Made by a program: the position numbers and the translations under genes. Of a stretch of 64,000 nucleotides of DNA, positions 6,297 to 15,553 are shown one piece after another. The DNA is taken from NCBI RefSeq assembly GCF_025770735.1, contig NZ_JAODPB010000005.1:62001-126000 (forward strand), given 5' to 3'. Within the stretch, counting starts at the first letter, position 1. Each line of letters opens with the position of its first letter. The notes beneath the pieces were generated by a model, which saw only the letters and a list, made by a program, of their open reading frames with translations, did no database searches and was not told where the DNA came from. The stretch comes from Shouchella tritolerans (GTDB lineage: Bacteria > Bacillota > Bacilli > Bacillales > Bacillaceae_D).

Positions 6297-7202
6297 TCAA
6301 CCAATGGGATGCATGCACTCAACGAATGGACGCCATTCCTTCGGCAAGCTTTTTTCGACATAAAGTACTTCGTCTGTAAACGGATGCGTAAATGCCACAT
6401 GATCGCAATGCAGCGCTTGGTGGGGCAACCCCTCGTCATTATCTCCATATAGCCCATCGCCGACAAGTGGGTGGCCTAAGTAAGCAAAATGGACGCGGAT
6501 TTGGTGTGTCCTGCCCGTTTCAAGCTGCAAAGACAATAAGCTGTGTGTGTTTGATTCTGCTTCCACTTTGTAGTGGGTTATGGCTGATTTACCACCTAGC
6601 CGTACTTCCCGTTCAATGATGCTTCCAGGCTTCCTGTCGATTGGAGCGTCAATAATGCCTGCTTTTTCTGAAAGAACCCCTTTTACAAGCGCTTTATAGC
6701 AACGCTTCAAGCCCCCTTGCTGCTGCAATCGAGACAGCAAATCATGGGCGTAGCTATGCTTGGCTACAATCAGCAGTCCACTTGTGCCGCGGTCAAGGCG
6801 GTTGACAGCATGAAACGTTGCCTGCAGTTGTTGCTGCTTGTAATAGTGAAGCACTCCATTGGCAAGGGAACCTCCTGGTGTGTCTCGAGAAGGGATCGTC
6901 GCCATATGTCCTGGTTTATCGGCAACGAGCATATGCTCATCTTCATAAGGGATGCCAAATAAAAGCGGCTCAGGTTGTAAACTTGGGCTCGGCAACTCAG
7001 GCGGAAGCACCATTGTCACTAGATCCCCTGTTTTAACAACATGGCGCACCGTTGCTTCCATCTCGTTTACCCGCAAAAGCCCGCCTTTGAATTTTACAGC
7101 TGCTAAAAGCCGCTTCGATACTTGTTTTTTTTCACGTAAAAACGTCCGTAATAGCAGGGGCGCGCCTTCATCGACGCGCCATGAAAAAGTCGGGTTATTC
7201 AC
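6297..7202 (-). CDS. yjbO: RluA-family pseudouridine synthase YjbO
   Basis: Encodes 301 aa. The catalytic motif is [18 protein letters not shown] (Asp in RLDxxTSG), at about residue 133. The segment [20 protein letters not shown] is the family's C-terminal signature. It converts uridines to pseudouridine in structured RNA; the target site is not predictable from sequence. The GTG start at 7202 overlaps the nadF stop (GTGAATAA), implying translational coupling in the operon yjbL-relQ-nadF-yjbO. An S4-like domain is only weakly visible in the first 80 residues. Confidence 0.9.
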   Translation of the reverse strand: MNNPTFSWRVDEGAPLLLRTFLREKKQVSKRLLAAVKFKGGLLRVNEMEATVRHVVKTGDLVTMVLPPELPSPSLQPEPLLFGIPYEDEHMLVADKPGHMATIPSRDTPGGSLANGVLHYYKQQQLQATFHAVNRLDRGTSGLLIVAKHSYAHDLLSRLQQQGGLKRCYKALVKGVLSEKAGIIDAPIDRKPGSIIEREVRLGGKSAITHYKVEAESNTHSLLSLQLETGRTHQIRVHFAYLGHPLVGDGLYGDNDEGLPHQALHCDHVAFTHPFTDEVLYVEKSLPKEWRPFVECMHPIG

Positions 7203-7998
7203 TAATAAAGGCCTCCTTCACCCGCTTCCAAAAAGGAAATGGCCGAAAACGGGCGAAACGAACTTTCTCTTCTGCGACACGGACTTGGATCGTATCGACA
7301 TTTTCTGCAAACACCGGTACATTAAAATGATCGATGGTAACTTGGACGGACACATCATTTAACAGTTTCAACAAACAGGTATGATGCTGAGGCAACACTA
7401 GAGGGGATCCGAGCGTCCGATAAATACGGTTGTTAATCGAAGCCATTTCCGATAGCTGGATCGAAGCAAGGGACGGATGCAATATTGCCCCCCCTAACGC
7501 CTTGTTGTAAGCCGTACTCCCCGAAGGCGTGGACATGCACAAGCCATCTCCCCGAAATGTCTCAAAAGCCTCTCCCTTAATCTCAACTGTGCAAACAAGT
7601 GACCCTTCGGTGCTTTTAATCGTGCTTTCGTTAAGGGCTAAATGCCGCCTCGGCTCCCTTTGGCCGCCACGATAGCGGATGACCACTTCAAGCAAAGGGT
7701 ATTCGACAATTTGAAACGGCGTCTTGATTATATGGGTAATCAAATGCTCTGTTTCTTCAGGAACCCAATCAGCATAAAAACCTAAATGGCCAGTGTGGAT
7801 GCCTACAAAAGCGGTTTCCTCTAGCCGGTGTGCATAAGAATGGAATGCCTCTAAAAACGTTCCATCCCCTCCCACCGTAATGACGATATCCGGTGTTTCG
7901 CTATCATGTGCCAAATCGGCAGCAAGAAGCCGTGTTTTTATCGTATCGCATAATTCATCTGAGAGTGTATCCCCTCGTGAGGCAACCGTAAACTTCAA
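7195..7998 (-). CDS. nadF: NAD kinase
   Basis: Encodes 267 aa. It phosphorylates NAD to NADP. The hallmark [11 protein letters not shown] is at about residue 43, [13 protein letters not shown] follows, and an NES segment supplies the conserved Asn-Glu. A Gly-rich [16 protein letters not shown] segment completes the NAD site. The start is TTG 7998 with AAGGAGTG 8 nt upstream, giving the N-terminus [10 protein letters not shown] that resembles B. subtilis NadF. It lies 20 nt after relQ and overlaps yjbO by 8 nt. Confidence 0.95.
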   Translation of the reverse strand: MKFTVASRGDTLSDELCDTIKTRLLAADLAHDSETPDIVITVGGDGTFLEAFHSYAHRLEETAFVGIHTGHLGFYADWVPEETEHLITHIIKTPFQIVEYPLLEVVIRYRGGQREPRRHLALNESTIKSTEGSLVCTVEIKGEAFETFRGDGLCMSTPSGSTAYNKALGGAILHPSLASIQLSEMASINNRIYRTLGSPLVLPQHHTCLLKLLNDVSVQVTIDHFNVPVFAENVDTIQVRVAEEKVRFARFRPFPFWKRVKEAFISE

Positions 7999-8018
7999 AA
8001 TTGTTTCACTCCTTGCTA

Positions 8019-8642
8019 TCAGCGGCTTTGCTGTTGTTTTGCAGTTATAATTCGCTGAGCTTCTTGTACTTCATCACGGATGATCGACATCTCTTCATCG
8101 AGCCAAAAGGCAGCTTCTGCAGCCCGCTGCAAACGCATATTGATGTCGTCAGGTATTTCACCGCTATATTTATAGCGCAATGAATGTTCAATCGTGGCCC
8201 AAAAATTCATCGACAGTGTGCGGATTTGCAATTCAACAAGGACTTTCTTTTCCCCTTCAATCATCTGAACAGGATAGCGAAGAATTAAGTGGTATGACCG
8301 GTACCCACTCGGTTTCTTCTTTTGTATGTAGTCTCGTTCCGAAATGATTTCAAAATCAGAGCGGGCACGCATGAGCTCAATGACTTTGTCTATATCCTCG
8401 ACAAATTGAGTGACGATGCGAACGCCAGCCAAATCTTGCATCTTATCAGCCAGCTGCTCGAGGGGAATTTGCTTGCGCGCCGCTTTGTTTAATATGCTCG
8501 ATACCGGCTTCACACGCCCCGTTACAAATTCAATAGGTGTATGCAGCGACGTTTTCTGGTACTGTTCCCTCGTCCCTTTAAATTTCACTTTCAACTCTTC
8601 AACAGCCTGTTTATACGGTGTTAAAAAAGCATCCCAGTCCAA
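8019..8642 (-). CDS. relQ: Small alarmone synthetase RelQ (SasB/YjbM)
   Basis: About 207 aa, a single RelA/SpoT synthetase domain without hydrolase or regulatory domains. It makes (p)ppGpp from ATP and GDP/GTP. Diagnostic segments are [26 protein letters not shown] (G-loop Tyr) and [20 protein letters not shown] at 8651 is in frame, but GGTGGAG there is itself the ribosome site. TTG 8642 gives [17 protein letters not shown], which aligns with B. subtilis YjbM, so I prefer it. It lies in the yjbL-relQ-nadF-yjbO operon. A paralogue, relP, lies at 23230. Confidence 0.93.
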   Translation of the reverse strand: MDWDAFLTPYKQAVEELKVKFKGTREQYQKTSLHTPIEFVTGRVKPVSSILNKAARKQIPLEQLADKMQDLAGVRIVTQFVEDIDKVIELMRARSDFEIISERDYIQKKKPSGYRSYHLILRYPVQMIEGEKKVLVELQIRTLSMNFWATIEHSLRYKYSGEIPDDINMRLQRAAEAAFWLDEEMSIIRDEVQEAQRIITAKQQQSR

Positions 8643-8663
8643 AAGCTCCACCTCTTAAAAAAA

Positions 8664-9038
8664 CTAAAATGCGTCGTTCACTGCTTGTTCAAAGGCCTCT
8701 CCATAATTCCCATTGCCACGAATGTTCTCTAGAAGAAATGCCAGCTCTTCCTCCATATCAACGAGTGCAAGGCGAGTATGTTCATTAAGCTTTACATAAT
8801 AACTCGTTTTTAACTTATGCGCTTTATTTAATGCTGGCCAAACGTTCTTTTCAAAACGGATAGCGTAAAACGCTTCCTCATCTTCAAGAATGTAAATAAA
8901 GGCAAACTGATCAGAATCGACGAGCACGCGCTTTCCTGGTTTTAATCGTGCCGCCAATTGTGCGTCTATTTCCTCTTCAAGTTCCACAGTGCTCGCTTCT
9001 TCGTCCACTTCAATAGCCGATACTTTATACTGTTTCAT
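8664..9038 (-). CDS. yjbL: UPF0738 protein YjbL
   Basis: Encodes 124 aa, acidic, cytoplasmic, no known domain beyond the UPF0738 family. Start ATG 9038 follows GGGGGAT. It is first in the operon with relQ (12-21 nt gap depending on the relQ start), nadF and yjbO, as in B. subtilis. No biochemical function is known. It is divergent from yjbK. Confidence 0.8.
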   Translation of the reverse strand: MKQYKVSAIEVDEEASTVELEEEIDAQLAARLKPGKRVLVDSDQFAFIYILEDEEAFYAIRFEKNVWPALNKAHKLKTSYYVKLNEHTRLALVDMEEELAFLLENIRGNGNYGEAFEQAVNDAF

Positions 9039-9079
9039 CCTTATCCCCCAAAGCTGCTTTTTCCGTAATCAGTGTAACA

Positions 9080-9107
9080 CAAAACGTCCTGAAAACCCAC
9101 GTTTTGC
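9080..9107. promoter_or_regulatory. 8-bp inverted repeat overlapping the yjbK -35
   Basis: CAAAACGT, 12 nt, then ACGTTTTG. The right arm overlaps the TTGCAG -35 of the yjbK promoter. It also lies in the shared upstream region of yjbL, so it could be an operator for one or both genes. No regulator is recognised. Confidence 0.4.
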
Positions 9108-9132
9108 AGAAGGACGCCAATCTACGTATAAT
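9104..9132 (+). promoter_or_regulatory. Sigma-A promoter of yjbK
   Basis: TTGCAG, 17 nt, TATAAT. The -10 is perfect and lies 33 nt before ATG 9166. Confidence 0.8.
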
Positions 9133-9165
9133 AAGGAACGAGAATCGCAGAAATGGGGAACGACC

Positions 9166-9729
9166 ATGGTTAAAGAAATCGAGTATGAAGCAAAATCGAT
9201 GCTTAGTGAGGCTGCCTATCGCCAGTTAACCGAAAAATTCGGCACAAAAGCGGAAAAACAGCAAAATGATTACTATGATACGGCTGACTTTAAATTGAAG
9301 AATGCAGGCGCAGCCCTACGTGTCCGCAAAAAAAAGGGCTCGTCCGTCTTTACATTAAAAGCCCCAGCAAAGGGCGGACTGTTAGAAACACACCAGTCCC
9401 TCACCAGAAGCGAAGAACAATTGCTCCTAACTGGAACGCTTCCTGAAGGGGAAGTTCAATTAGCCATTAAAGGGCTCATTGGGACTATTCCCGCCGTTCG
9501 CCACTTTGGCTCGTTAACGACCTATAGAATGGAGGTGCCTTATAAAGGGGGGGTGCTATGCTTAGACCATAGCCTATACGCAGGGACTGAAGATTTTGAA
9601 ATCGAATATGAGGGACAGTCACTTGCACACGCTGAATCCATCCTTACCCAACTCCTCGCAGAAGCTGACGTGCCATTCGTACCAGCGAAAAACAAAGTTG
9701 CCCGTTTTTACGAGCAAGCAACTCAATAG
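9166..9729 (+). CDS. yjbK: CYTH-domain protein YjbK
   Basis: Encodes 187 aa. The N-terminal EIEYEAKSML gives the ExExK signature of CYTH (adenylate cyclase IV/thiamine triphosphatase fold). YYDTADFKL, ALRVRKKKG and FTLKAP are the following basic and acidic strands lining the tunnel. It is likely a metal-dependent triphosphate/polyphosphate-handling enzyme; the substrate is unknown. ATG 9166 follows GGGGAA, and frames extending upstream cross the promoter, so are rejected. It neighbours relQ and nadF as in B. subtilis. The AGACTGATA element and a hairpin follow. Confidence 0.88.
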   Translation: MVKEIEYEAKSMLSEAAYRQLTEKFGTKAEKQQNDYYDTADFKLKNAGAALRVRKKKGSSVFTLKAPAKGGLLETHQSLTRSEEQLLLTGTLPEGEVQLAIKGLIGTIPAVRHFGSLTTYRMEVPYKGGVLCLDHSLYAGTEDFEIEYEGQSLAHAESILTQLLAEADVPFVPAKNKVARFYEQATQ

Positions 9730-9852
9730 AACAAGAGGCAAGAGCAATCCTTTCCCCTACAAAGGATGTGGAGAAGAGAAACAAGAAGTCCGTTCAGTCA
9801 CTCACTTCCTTACCCATCTCGCCAATCAACATTTTTATTGACAACCTCCCTC

Positions 9853-9890
9853 AGACTGATAGAAAAGGTTTGTCAAATATTTTTACAGTT
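9853..9890 (+). repeat. Short copy of the AGACTGATA element
   Basis: The gene-proximal end reads AGACTGATAGAAAAGGTTTG and is followed after about 10 nt by TTTTTACAGTTG, the remains of the distal end. The interior is missing compared with the 66-155 nt copies. It lies between the yjbK stop and the hairpin at 9892. Confidence 0.65.
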
Positions 9891-9891
9891 G

Positions 9892-9916
9892 ACGTGCAGC
9901 CAAAAAGGCTGCACGT
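9892..9916 (+). terminator. Hairpin after yjbK
   Basis: ACGTGCAGCC, AAAAA, GGCTGCACGT is a perfect 10-bp stem with a short T tail on the + strand. It abuts the stop codon of the convergent transglycosylase gene and may serve both. Confidence 0.7.
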
Positions 9917-10606
9917 TTATGCGTAACTGCGGTATGTATTAAGCACTTTCGGAACATAATTCTGTGTTTCTTTAAAGGGTGGGACACCGCCATACTTATC
10001 GACATTTCCTGGGCCGGCGTTATAAGCGGCAAGCGCTAGTGCTTCATTGCCATTGTAACGGTCTAGCATTTGCTTTAAGTATTTGACTCCACCACGGATG
10101 TTTTCAGCAGGGTCAAAAATCGATTTAACGCCAAGCGCTCTCGCCGTGGAAGGCATCAATTGCATGAGCCCACTAGCTCCTACTGGGCTTACGGCTCTTT
10201 CATTGAAGTTTGACTCGTGTTGAATAACCGCCTTAACAAGTTTAGCGTCGACCCCAAATTCCCCGGCAATACGCTCAATAAGCGGTCCATAGGATCCCGC
10301 TTTGCTTGTTGACGCTGCTGATGCCTTGGTTTGTTCAACCTCTTGCTCTATTTTGCCGTAGCCTTCTCCTGTTGTTTTCGTTTGTAAAGTAGAAACGTCT
10401 TCATATGTATTCTTTTCATCTAAAAACAGCGGCTGCTGCAACATCGGCAGCAAAAACGGCAACTGTAATGGTGGAGCGCTTATTTGCGTGCTTTTGTCCC
10501 ATTCAGATTGGAGCATTTTCGCAAATGAAGTCGTTTCATCTGTTTGCGATGCTTGTGGTGAAACCCGTTCGCTTGTGTATGCCTGTGGCCAAAACGAAAT
10601 TTCCAT
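9917..10606 (-). CDS. cwlQ: Lytic transglycosylase (CwlQ/YjbJ type)
   Basis: Encodes 229 aa. The C-terminal 130 residues form an SLT domain: LVKAVIQHESNFNERAVSP holds the catalytic Glu in ES, followed by GASGLMQLMPSTARALGV and later ALAAYNAGPGNVDKYGG. The N-terminal 90 residues are low-complexity, rich in Gln, Thr and Ser, with no obvious signal peptide, as in B. subtilis YjbJ. It cleaves peptidoglycan glycan strands with formation of 1,6-anhydro ends. Start ATG 10606 follows GGAGGGG. A TATAAT lies about 30 nt before the start on the minus strand, divergent from yjbI. Confidence 0.9.
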   Translation of the reverse strand: MEISFWPQAYTSERVSPQASQTDETTSFAKMLQSEWDKSTQISAPPLQLPFLLPMLQQPLFLDEKNTYEDVSTLQTKTTGEGYGKIEQEVEQTKASAASTSKAGSYGPLIERIAGEFGVDAKLVKAVIQHESNFNERAVSPVGASGLMQLMPSTARALGVKSIFDPAENIRGGVKYLKQMLDRYNGNEALALAAYNAGPGNVDKYGGVPPFKETQNYVPKVLNTYRSYA

Positions 10607-10702
10607 ATTTCCCCTCCATGCAGTTTTCTTCTTCCATTATAACAAAGTTTGCGAAAAATCGACAGAAAGGATTTCCTCTTTTTAACTCTAAAAACACATT
10701 AT

Positions 10703-10731
10703 TTGCTGAACGGAACAATGGTTGCTACAAT
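10703..10731 (+). promoter_or_regulatory. Sigma-A promoter of yjbI-spxH
   Basis: TTGCTG, 17 nt, TACAAT, 33 nt before the GTG start of the haemoglobin gene. Confidence 0.75.
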
Positions 10732-10763
10732 GGATCTAGGCAAACGAAAAGGAGAGACCATTT

Positions 10764-11159
10764 GTGCCTGATCAACGAAATGAACAAAGCCCGTTTGAGG
10801 CTTTAGGTGGAGAAGAAAAAATAAGCGAACTTGTCGATGCTTTTTATCGCTACATCGCGGCCCATGAAGACGTTCGCCACCTTTTTCCTGAAGACCTGAC
10901 TCATACAGCATACAAACAAAAGCGGTTTTTAACGCAATTTTTCGGCGGTCCACCGCTCTATACAGAAGAGTTTGGGCACCCGAGACTTAGAGCGCGGCAT
11001 ATGCCGTTTGTCATCTCTCCTGTCCAAGCTGAAGCTTGGCTTTCCTGTATGGAGCGTGCCATGGACGACGTGCATTTATCAGGCGACATTCGTGATTATA
11101 TGATGCATCGGCTTAGGCTTACTGCACATCATATGGTTAATCACCCAACGCCGGGATAA
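10764..11159 (+). CDS. yjbI: Group II truncated haemoglobin YjbI
   Basis: Encodes 131 aa. It has FEALGGEEKISELVDAFY at the N-terminus, LTQFFGGPPLYTEEFGHPRL carrying the family Phe-Gly-Gly-Pro turn, and a proximal His in the ARHMPFVI region. Tyr and Trp residues typical of group II are present (AWLSCMERAM). It binds haem and O2 or peroxide; in B. subtilis it is reported to protect SpxH from aggregation. GTG 10764 follows AAAAGGAGAG. It is 17 nt ahead of spxH, in one transcript. Confidence 0.92.
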   Translation: MPDQRNEQSPFEALGGEEKISELVDAFYRYIAAHEDVRHLFPEDLTHTAYKQKRFLTQFFGGPPLYTEEFGHPRLRARHMPFVISPVQAEAWLSCMERAMDDVHLSGDIRDYMMHRLRLTAHHMVNHPTPG

Positions 11160-11176
11160 AAGAAAGGAGTTGGCCC

Positions 11177-12079
11177 ATGAACGCCAAACATCGCGTGACT
11201 AGCCATTGTGACCATGAACTCGGGATTTGTGGCATTTCTCCCGAGGCAAATGAAGCGCTGCCTGCCAAAAAACCATTGGAGATTTACACCTTTATTGATC
11301 CGCTGTGCGCTCAATGCTGGTCGATGGAGCCGATTCTAAAGAAGCTCAAAGTCGAATATGGTCATTATTTCCGAATACGGGTCCTGCTTGCTGGAAAGTT
11401 GAATGTGTGGAATGCGTGCGAAGCAGGCAAAGCCAAACATACACGCCCGCCGGTATGGGTGAAAGGTGTATCATCCTCAAATATGCCTTACGCCGGGGAT
11501 ATAGAACTTGGTGATTTTCATCCATATAAAGCTTCACTTGCGATAAAAGCAGCAGAACTACAAGGACCAAAGGCTGGCCACCGCTTTTTGCGCAAGCTTC
11601 GAGAAACGTTGTTTTTACAAAAACAGAACATTACCAATGAAGACGTGTTAAAGACATGCGCCGCCGATGCAGGGCTGGACGTTGATGCTTTTATAGCCGA
11701 CTTCCATTCACCGAGCGCCGCCAAAGCGCTTCAGTGTGACGTGCAAACGACAAACGAGATGGACGTTGATACCGTTCCAACTTTCGTTTTTTTTAACGAT
11801 AATTCGGAAGAAGCGGGCATTAAAATTTCTGGCCAGTATCCATTCTCGATATATGTCCAGTTATTGGAAGATATGCTCGGCTTCGTACCAGCAAAAGCGA
11901 CTCCACCGACTCTCGAGGGATTGTTACAAACATATGGTTTTTTAGCAACTGCTGAAGTAGCGATGGTTCTGGATTTGAGTTGTGAAGAAGCCGAAAAGAA
12001 GCTAAAGACACTCATGTTACAGCAAAAAGTAGAAGCTGTCCCTTATGAATATGGAACTTTTTGGAAATGGTTAACGTAA
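11177..12079 (+). CDS. spxH: ClpXP adaptor protein SpxH (YjbH)
   Basis: Encodes 300 aa with a DsbA-like thioredoxin fold. The CxxC motif is in IDPLCAQCWSMEP (about residue 40). The His/Cys-rich N-terminus (HCDHELGICG) fits the zinc-binding region known for this adaptor. SpxH delivers Spx to ClpXP for degradation under non-stress conditions. The target gene spxA is 3 kb away. Start ATG 11177 has AAAGGAG 8 nt upstream. It is co-transcribed with yjbI and ends at a terminator. Confidence 0.93.
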   Translation: MNAKHRVTSHCDHELGICGISPEANEALPAKKPLEIYTFIDPLCAQCWSMEPILKKLKVEYGHYFRIRVLLAGKLNVWNACEAGKAKHTRPPVWVKGVSSSNMPYAGDIELGDFHPYKASLAIKAAELQGPKAGHRFLRKLRETLFLQKQNITNEDVLKTCAADAGLDVDAFIADFHSPSAAKALQCDVQTTNEMDVDTVPTFVFFNDNSEEAGIKISGQYPFSIYVQLLEDMLGFVPAKATPPTLEGLLQTYGFLATAEVAMVLDLSCEEAEKKLKTLMLQQKVEAVPYEYGTFWKWLT

Positions 12080-12112
12080 GGATCCAGCCTATGCAGGGTC
12101 CTTTCTTTTTCG
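12077..12112 (+). terminator. Terminator of yjbI-spxH
   Basis: AAGGATC and GGGTCCTT form an imperfect stem overlapping the spxH stop codon, followed by TCTTTTTCG. Confidence 0.65.
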
Positions 12113-12129
12113 TCCAAAAAACCAAAAGG

Positions 12130-12166
12130 CTGCCTGCTTATAAAGCAGACAGCCTTCCTTTCAATC
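12130..12166 (+). terminator. Second hairpin after spxH
   Basis: AAGGCTGCCTGCTT and AAGCAGACAGCCTT form a long stem with one mismatch and a tiny loop, then CCTTTC. It is in tandem with the hairpin at 12077. No other gene ends here. Confidence 0.6.
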
Positions 12167-12370
12167 GAAGAGAATGTGAGTTGCAACACTTCTATTCTAC
12201 TGAAAAAAACAAGGAGAAGCAACAAGAAATTTAATTAACCAAGTTTGTACAATGAACCACACATAGTTTCCTTTCCCAGGCATATGTTATACAAACACGC
12301 TGCTGGCCTATACGGAAACATCGTTATCGCCGTATCCTATTTTGTGAAAAAAGGGTGTGGAGCTCTGAAA

Positions 12371-12550
12371 ATGAAACGGAAAATTTTGCTTCGCCTTGCT
12401 CTTGTGCTTGTTGCGTTTTATTTGTATATTCTTGGACTGCTGCACCTTTTTCCAATTTGGGTGGCCGTTCCGCTATTATTCATCGCGCTTTTTTGCTTAT
12501 TCCGGCCATTAAAAAAGAAGCCGCGCTTTAAAGGATACCGTCCCCATTAA
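12371..12550 (+). CDS. Small membrane protein, unknown function
   Basis: Encodes 59 aa. Two close hydrophobic stretches (about residues 5-24 and 26-43) are followed by a basic tail (RPLKKKPRFKGYRPH), so it is probably a two-segment inner-membrane protein with a cytoplasmic basic end. ATG 12371 is chosen because GTGGAG lies 9 nt upstream. A longer frame from 12245 has no ribosome site. It occupies roughly the place of yizD in B. subtilis, but I cannot confirm homology. Confidence 0.5.
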   Translation: MKRKILLRLALVLVAFYLYILGLLHLFPIWVAVPLLFIALFCLFRPLKKKPRFKGYRPH

Positions 12551-12619
12551 CTAAAAAAATGCTTAGACAACCGAATGACTTTCTCCCAACACTGAAAACA
12601 TTTTTGTCCATGCATGCTC

Positions 12620-13828
12620 CTATATGCCGGCCCCTTCTCCTTGCTTGGTTTCGCTTTCACCAGCATGCCTATTTTTTGATAACAACGATTCATGCCAGCA
12701 ATGGAGAAAGTGCTGCTCTTTTTCCTCTCCTCTGTAAGAAAGGATTTCCCCGCCGCTTTTTATAAAAGCGGCAGGAGCTACCTTTTTCAACAGCCCGAAT
12801 GCTTCAAGCAAAGCTAGGTATTCTCGCGCTAGTTGGGAAGTGATTTTTTTCGGGTCGCAATAAGGTTTGAAAGGATGGCGGAACTGCCGTAAACAAGACG
12901 ATAATAACACATCGATTTGGGTAAGAGTTAGTGGAGAGCCTTTAAAAGCATGACACAAATAAGCATGGATAAACGATGTCTGCCATAGAAACGGGGAAAT
13001 TTGGATATAGCGTTGAGCCGGCAAGGGCCAGCCAGCAGTGATCGGAATATTGGTCAATTGCAGCGTTGCAAGTAAATGCGCTAACGATCGATTGCGGTGG
13101 AGGTTGTTTTTGACTTGCCGACGATAGGCAGACAAGCTGTCTGTATAACAAATTGACAGCGACGGGGGCTGGAGCAAATCGCTTAATGTTAACTGTTCGA
13201 GAGCAATAAACGAAGGGGTAGCAAGTGCTAAGGAAGGGAGAACAGCGATTACATAGCGGAGCAAACATACCATTTCAGTATGTGCGTCTAAATAAATAAA
13301 AAATGGTTCCCTTTGGGCATGTTGGAGGCCATACCATTCAAATTGTTGAATTTGAAACATTTGGCGGCGCTTCCGCTTTAAACGGTTTCCCCCAAAAATC
13401 CAAACTGGGGAAATGCCTTGGCGTGCGTACAAGATATTGCGTTCATATAGCGTTTTGGCGGAAAGGGTCGCACATTGGAATTCCAGCGCAAGCGGCGACG
13501 AAGCATGAATGTAGACATCAGGTCGTTGCTTTGACTTCCTTAAATATTTTTCCAATTGTGTCGCTTTGTTCTGCTTGGCCGCCCACTGAAAAAGCAATTG
13601 TTTTCCGCGTACGTGTTCATCCGACTCCCCTTCCCCTCCAGAAGGGCACGCCTCACTTTTTTGGTGGGCAAAATGCCAACGTATTTTTGTTCCAAGTCGC
13701 ATCCTTACTTGTTGGTTGCAGATTGGACAACGAAAGCGCCCTGATTTTTGTAAGTACCGCCATTCTGAATGGCTACGTTTATCTGTAAAACTGATAAGAC
13801 GATCGTTTTCATCTAAAGCTTGAAGCAA
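12620..13828 (-). CDS. coiA: Competence protein CoiA
   Basis: Encodes about 402 aa. The N-terminus shows RFRCPICNQQVRMRLGTK with a CxxC finger and WHFAHQK, then a nuclease-like core with EFQCATLSAKTLYERN and PVWIFGGNRLKRKRRQ. CoiA belongs to a putative endonuclease-fold family needed for efficient DNA transformation in Bacillus and Streptococcus. The window frame could begin at GTG 13837, but AAAGGAG ends only 1-2 nt before it. TTG 13828 has 8-nt spacing and is the better start. Neighbouring mecA also acts in competence control. Confidence 0.88.
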   Translation of the reverse strand: MLQALDENDRLISFTDKRSHSEWRYLQKSGRFRCPICNQQVRMRLGTKIRWHFAHQKSEACPSGGEGESDEHVRGKQLLFQWAAKQNKATQLEKYLRKSKQRPDVYIHASSPLALEFQCATLSAKTLYERNILYARQGISPVWIFGGNRLKRKRRQMFQIQQFEWYGLQHAQREPFFIYLDAHTEMVCLLRYVIAVLPSLALATPSFIALEQLTLSDLLQPPSLSICYTDSLSAYRRQVKNNLHRNRSLAHLLATLQLTNIPITAGWPLPAQRYIQISPFLWQTSFIHAYLCHAFKGSPLTLTQIDVLLSSCLRQFRHPFKPYCDPKKITSQLAREYLALLEAFGLLKKVAPAAFIKSGGEILSYRGEEKEQHFLHCWHESLLSKNRHAGESETKQGEGAGI

Positions 13829-13897
13829 TGGCCACACTCCTTTCTTCCTTTTTTATTCAAACCAACCTCGCGTTTATCCTTTTTTTACGCAACAAAA

Positions 13898-13920
13898 AAA
13901 GAGCCTATCATGGCTCTTAT
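13898..13920 (-). terminator. Terminator of mecA
   Basis: On the minus strand AGAGCC, ATGATA, GGCTCT is followed by TTTTTTTG. It lies directly after the repeat element that follows the mecA stop codon. Confidence 0.75.
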
Positions 13921-14077
13921 AGACTGTAACAAACGCTCGCTTACACGTTGGTATAGATCTGTGCTTTGGAATTGTGGTTACACATGTAGAAGAAAACCAC
14001 CGCTTATGAACATCTGTTCGATTCGCGTCTTCCCTTGCCTTCACTCCCTCGATCTACAAGCGTTTTCTATGATTTTA
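13921..14077 (-). repeat. Long copy of the AGACTGATA element, after mecA
   Basis: A 157-nt copy. Read on the minus strand, it begins inside the mecA stop region (TAAAATCATAGAAAACGC) and ends GCGTTTGTTACAGTCT just before the terminator. The interior shares GGGAAGACGCGAATCGAACA with other copies. About 50 extra nt are present compared with the copy at 55833. Confidence 0.75.
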
Positions 14078-14704
14078 GGAAAAAGTTGAATATAGCTTCG
14101 CTAGAGCGGTCTCTGGAATAATGACTTTGCCATATTCCTGGAGCCTGTGAATCGTCAATTCGGATTCATAGCCATACTCAAGCATCCTGCTCAACAAATT
14201 GTCTTGTTCATCTTCTGTATAAAGATCGTTCGTGAATTGGACATGCAAGAAATAACGGCCTTCGTAGTGGTAAAGTGTATTAAGCACTCCCTCAGGGCGA
14301 ACTGCTTTGCTTAAAGATATTATATCTTCGAGCTCTTTAAAACCAATAATCAGCTCGAGACTGTCTAGCTCGTTCTCTTCGAACGTGCGGACTGGAACAT
14401 CTTCCTGCTCCTCTGTTTCCATGTCCTCTTTAACGGGAATTTCTAATTTTACATTGCCATCTGACAATTGCCCACGTGTAACAAGAATTTCCAAGCCTTT
14501 ATCGTGGGCATGAACTTGAATCCAGAGCGGGCCATCTAGTTCAAATTCGTCCCTGTCGCTTGCTTCATGCATCATATCATAAAAAAGTTCTTCACCACGT
14601 TCACGGTTATACCAAATTTCTTCACGCTCAAATCCACGTGCTTCAATATCCTTATACGTGATGAAAAACCGAATGGTTGAGTCATTTACTCGTTCGATTT
14701 CCAT
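14075..14704 (-). CDS. mecA: Adaptor protein MecA
   Basis: Encodes 209 aa. The N-terminal substrate-binding domain (MEIERVNDSTIRFFITYKDI) and the C-terminal ClpC-binding domain (about residues 115-209, FKELEDIISLSKAV to YGKVIIPE) are separated by an acidic linker. It targets ComK and other clients to ClpCP and restrains competence; paired with spx control, it links proteolysis to stress. Start ATG 14704. It is monocistronic with the terminator at 13898. The stop codon lies at the edge of the repeat element. Confidence 0.93.
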   Translation of the reverse strand: MEIERVNDSTIRFFITYKDIEARGFEREEIWYNRERGEELFYDMMHEASDRDEFELDGPLWIQVHAHDKGLEILVTRGQLSDGNVKLEIPVKEDMETEEQEDVPVRTFEENELDSLELIIGFKELEDIISLSKAVRPEGVLNTLYHYEGRYFLHVQFTNDLYTEDEQDNLLSRMLEYGYESELTIHRLQEYGKVIIPETALAKLYSTFS

Positions 14705-14885
14705 ACTCGCTCCCCCTCCTGTAATCTTAACATTAGGTAGCCTTTATCAAGGAAACAGTGAGCTTGCCTTCCTTGTTCCTATTGTATGATAACTAGCCGA
14801 AAAATGGAATCCATCTGCTTTCTGACGGGTGCAAACGTATTTTGTTAGTTCTTTATTCTCTCGCATGCTGTGGTTAATGTCAAGA

Positions 14886-14922
14886 AAAATAAAACCTTCT
14901 ACAGAGGTTTCTGTAGAAGGTT
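14886..14922 (-). terminator. Terminator of spxA
   Basis: AACCTTCTACAGA and TCTGTAGAAGGTT form a 13-bp perfect stem with a 4-nt loop. On the minus strand it is followed by TTATTTTTC. Confidence 0.9.
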
Positions 14923-14926
14923 CGTA

Positions 14927-15343
<417 letters not shown>

Positions 15344-15522
15344 TCAAAGTGTGACAAGAGTATCCGTTATCGTTCGCTTCATCACCATTTTATTATACAA
15401 GTTTGTTCAACTGTTGTATAGAGTCGTTGCGAAAAACTTATACAAAGATTGAACAAAAACTATGGGAAATCCTCTTATAAATGCTCACTTCCCGACATTG
15501 CCTGACCATAAACCTATTTCCA

Positions 15523-15552
15523 GAAAAAAACCGCCTGTACGGCGTACGGCGG
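15523..15552 (-). terminator. Terminator of the 45-aa gene
   Basis: On the minus strand CCGCC, GTACGCCGTACA, GGCGG is followed by a T-run (TTTTTTT). Confidence 0.7.
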
Positions 15553-15553
15553 A

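Noticed and set aside
13303-13788. 161-codon + frame inside coiA
   Set aside because: Antisense shadow of coiA without a ribosome site.
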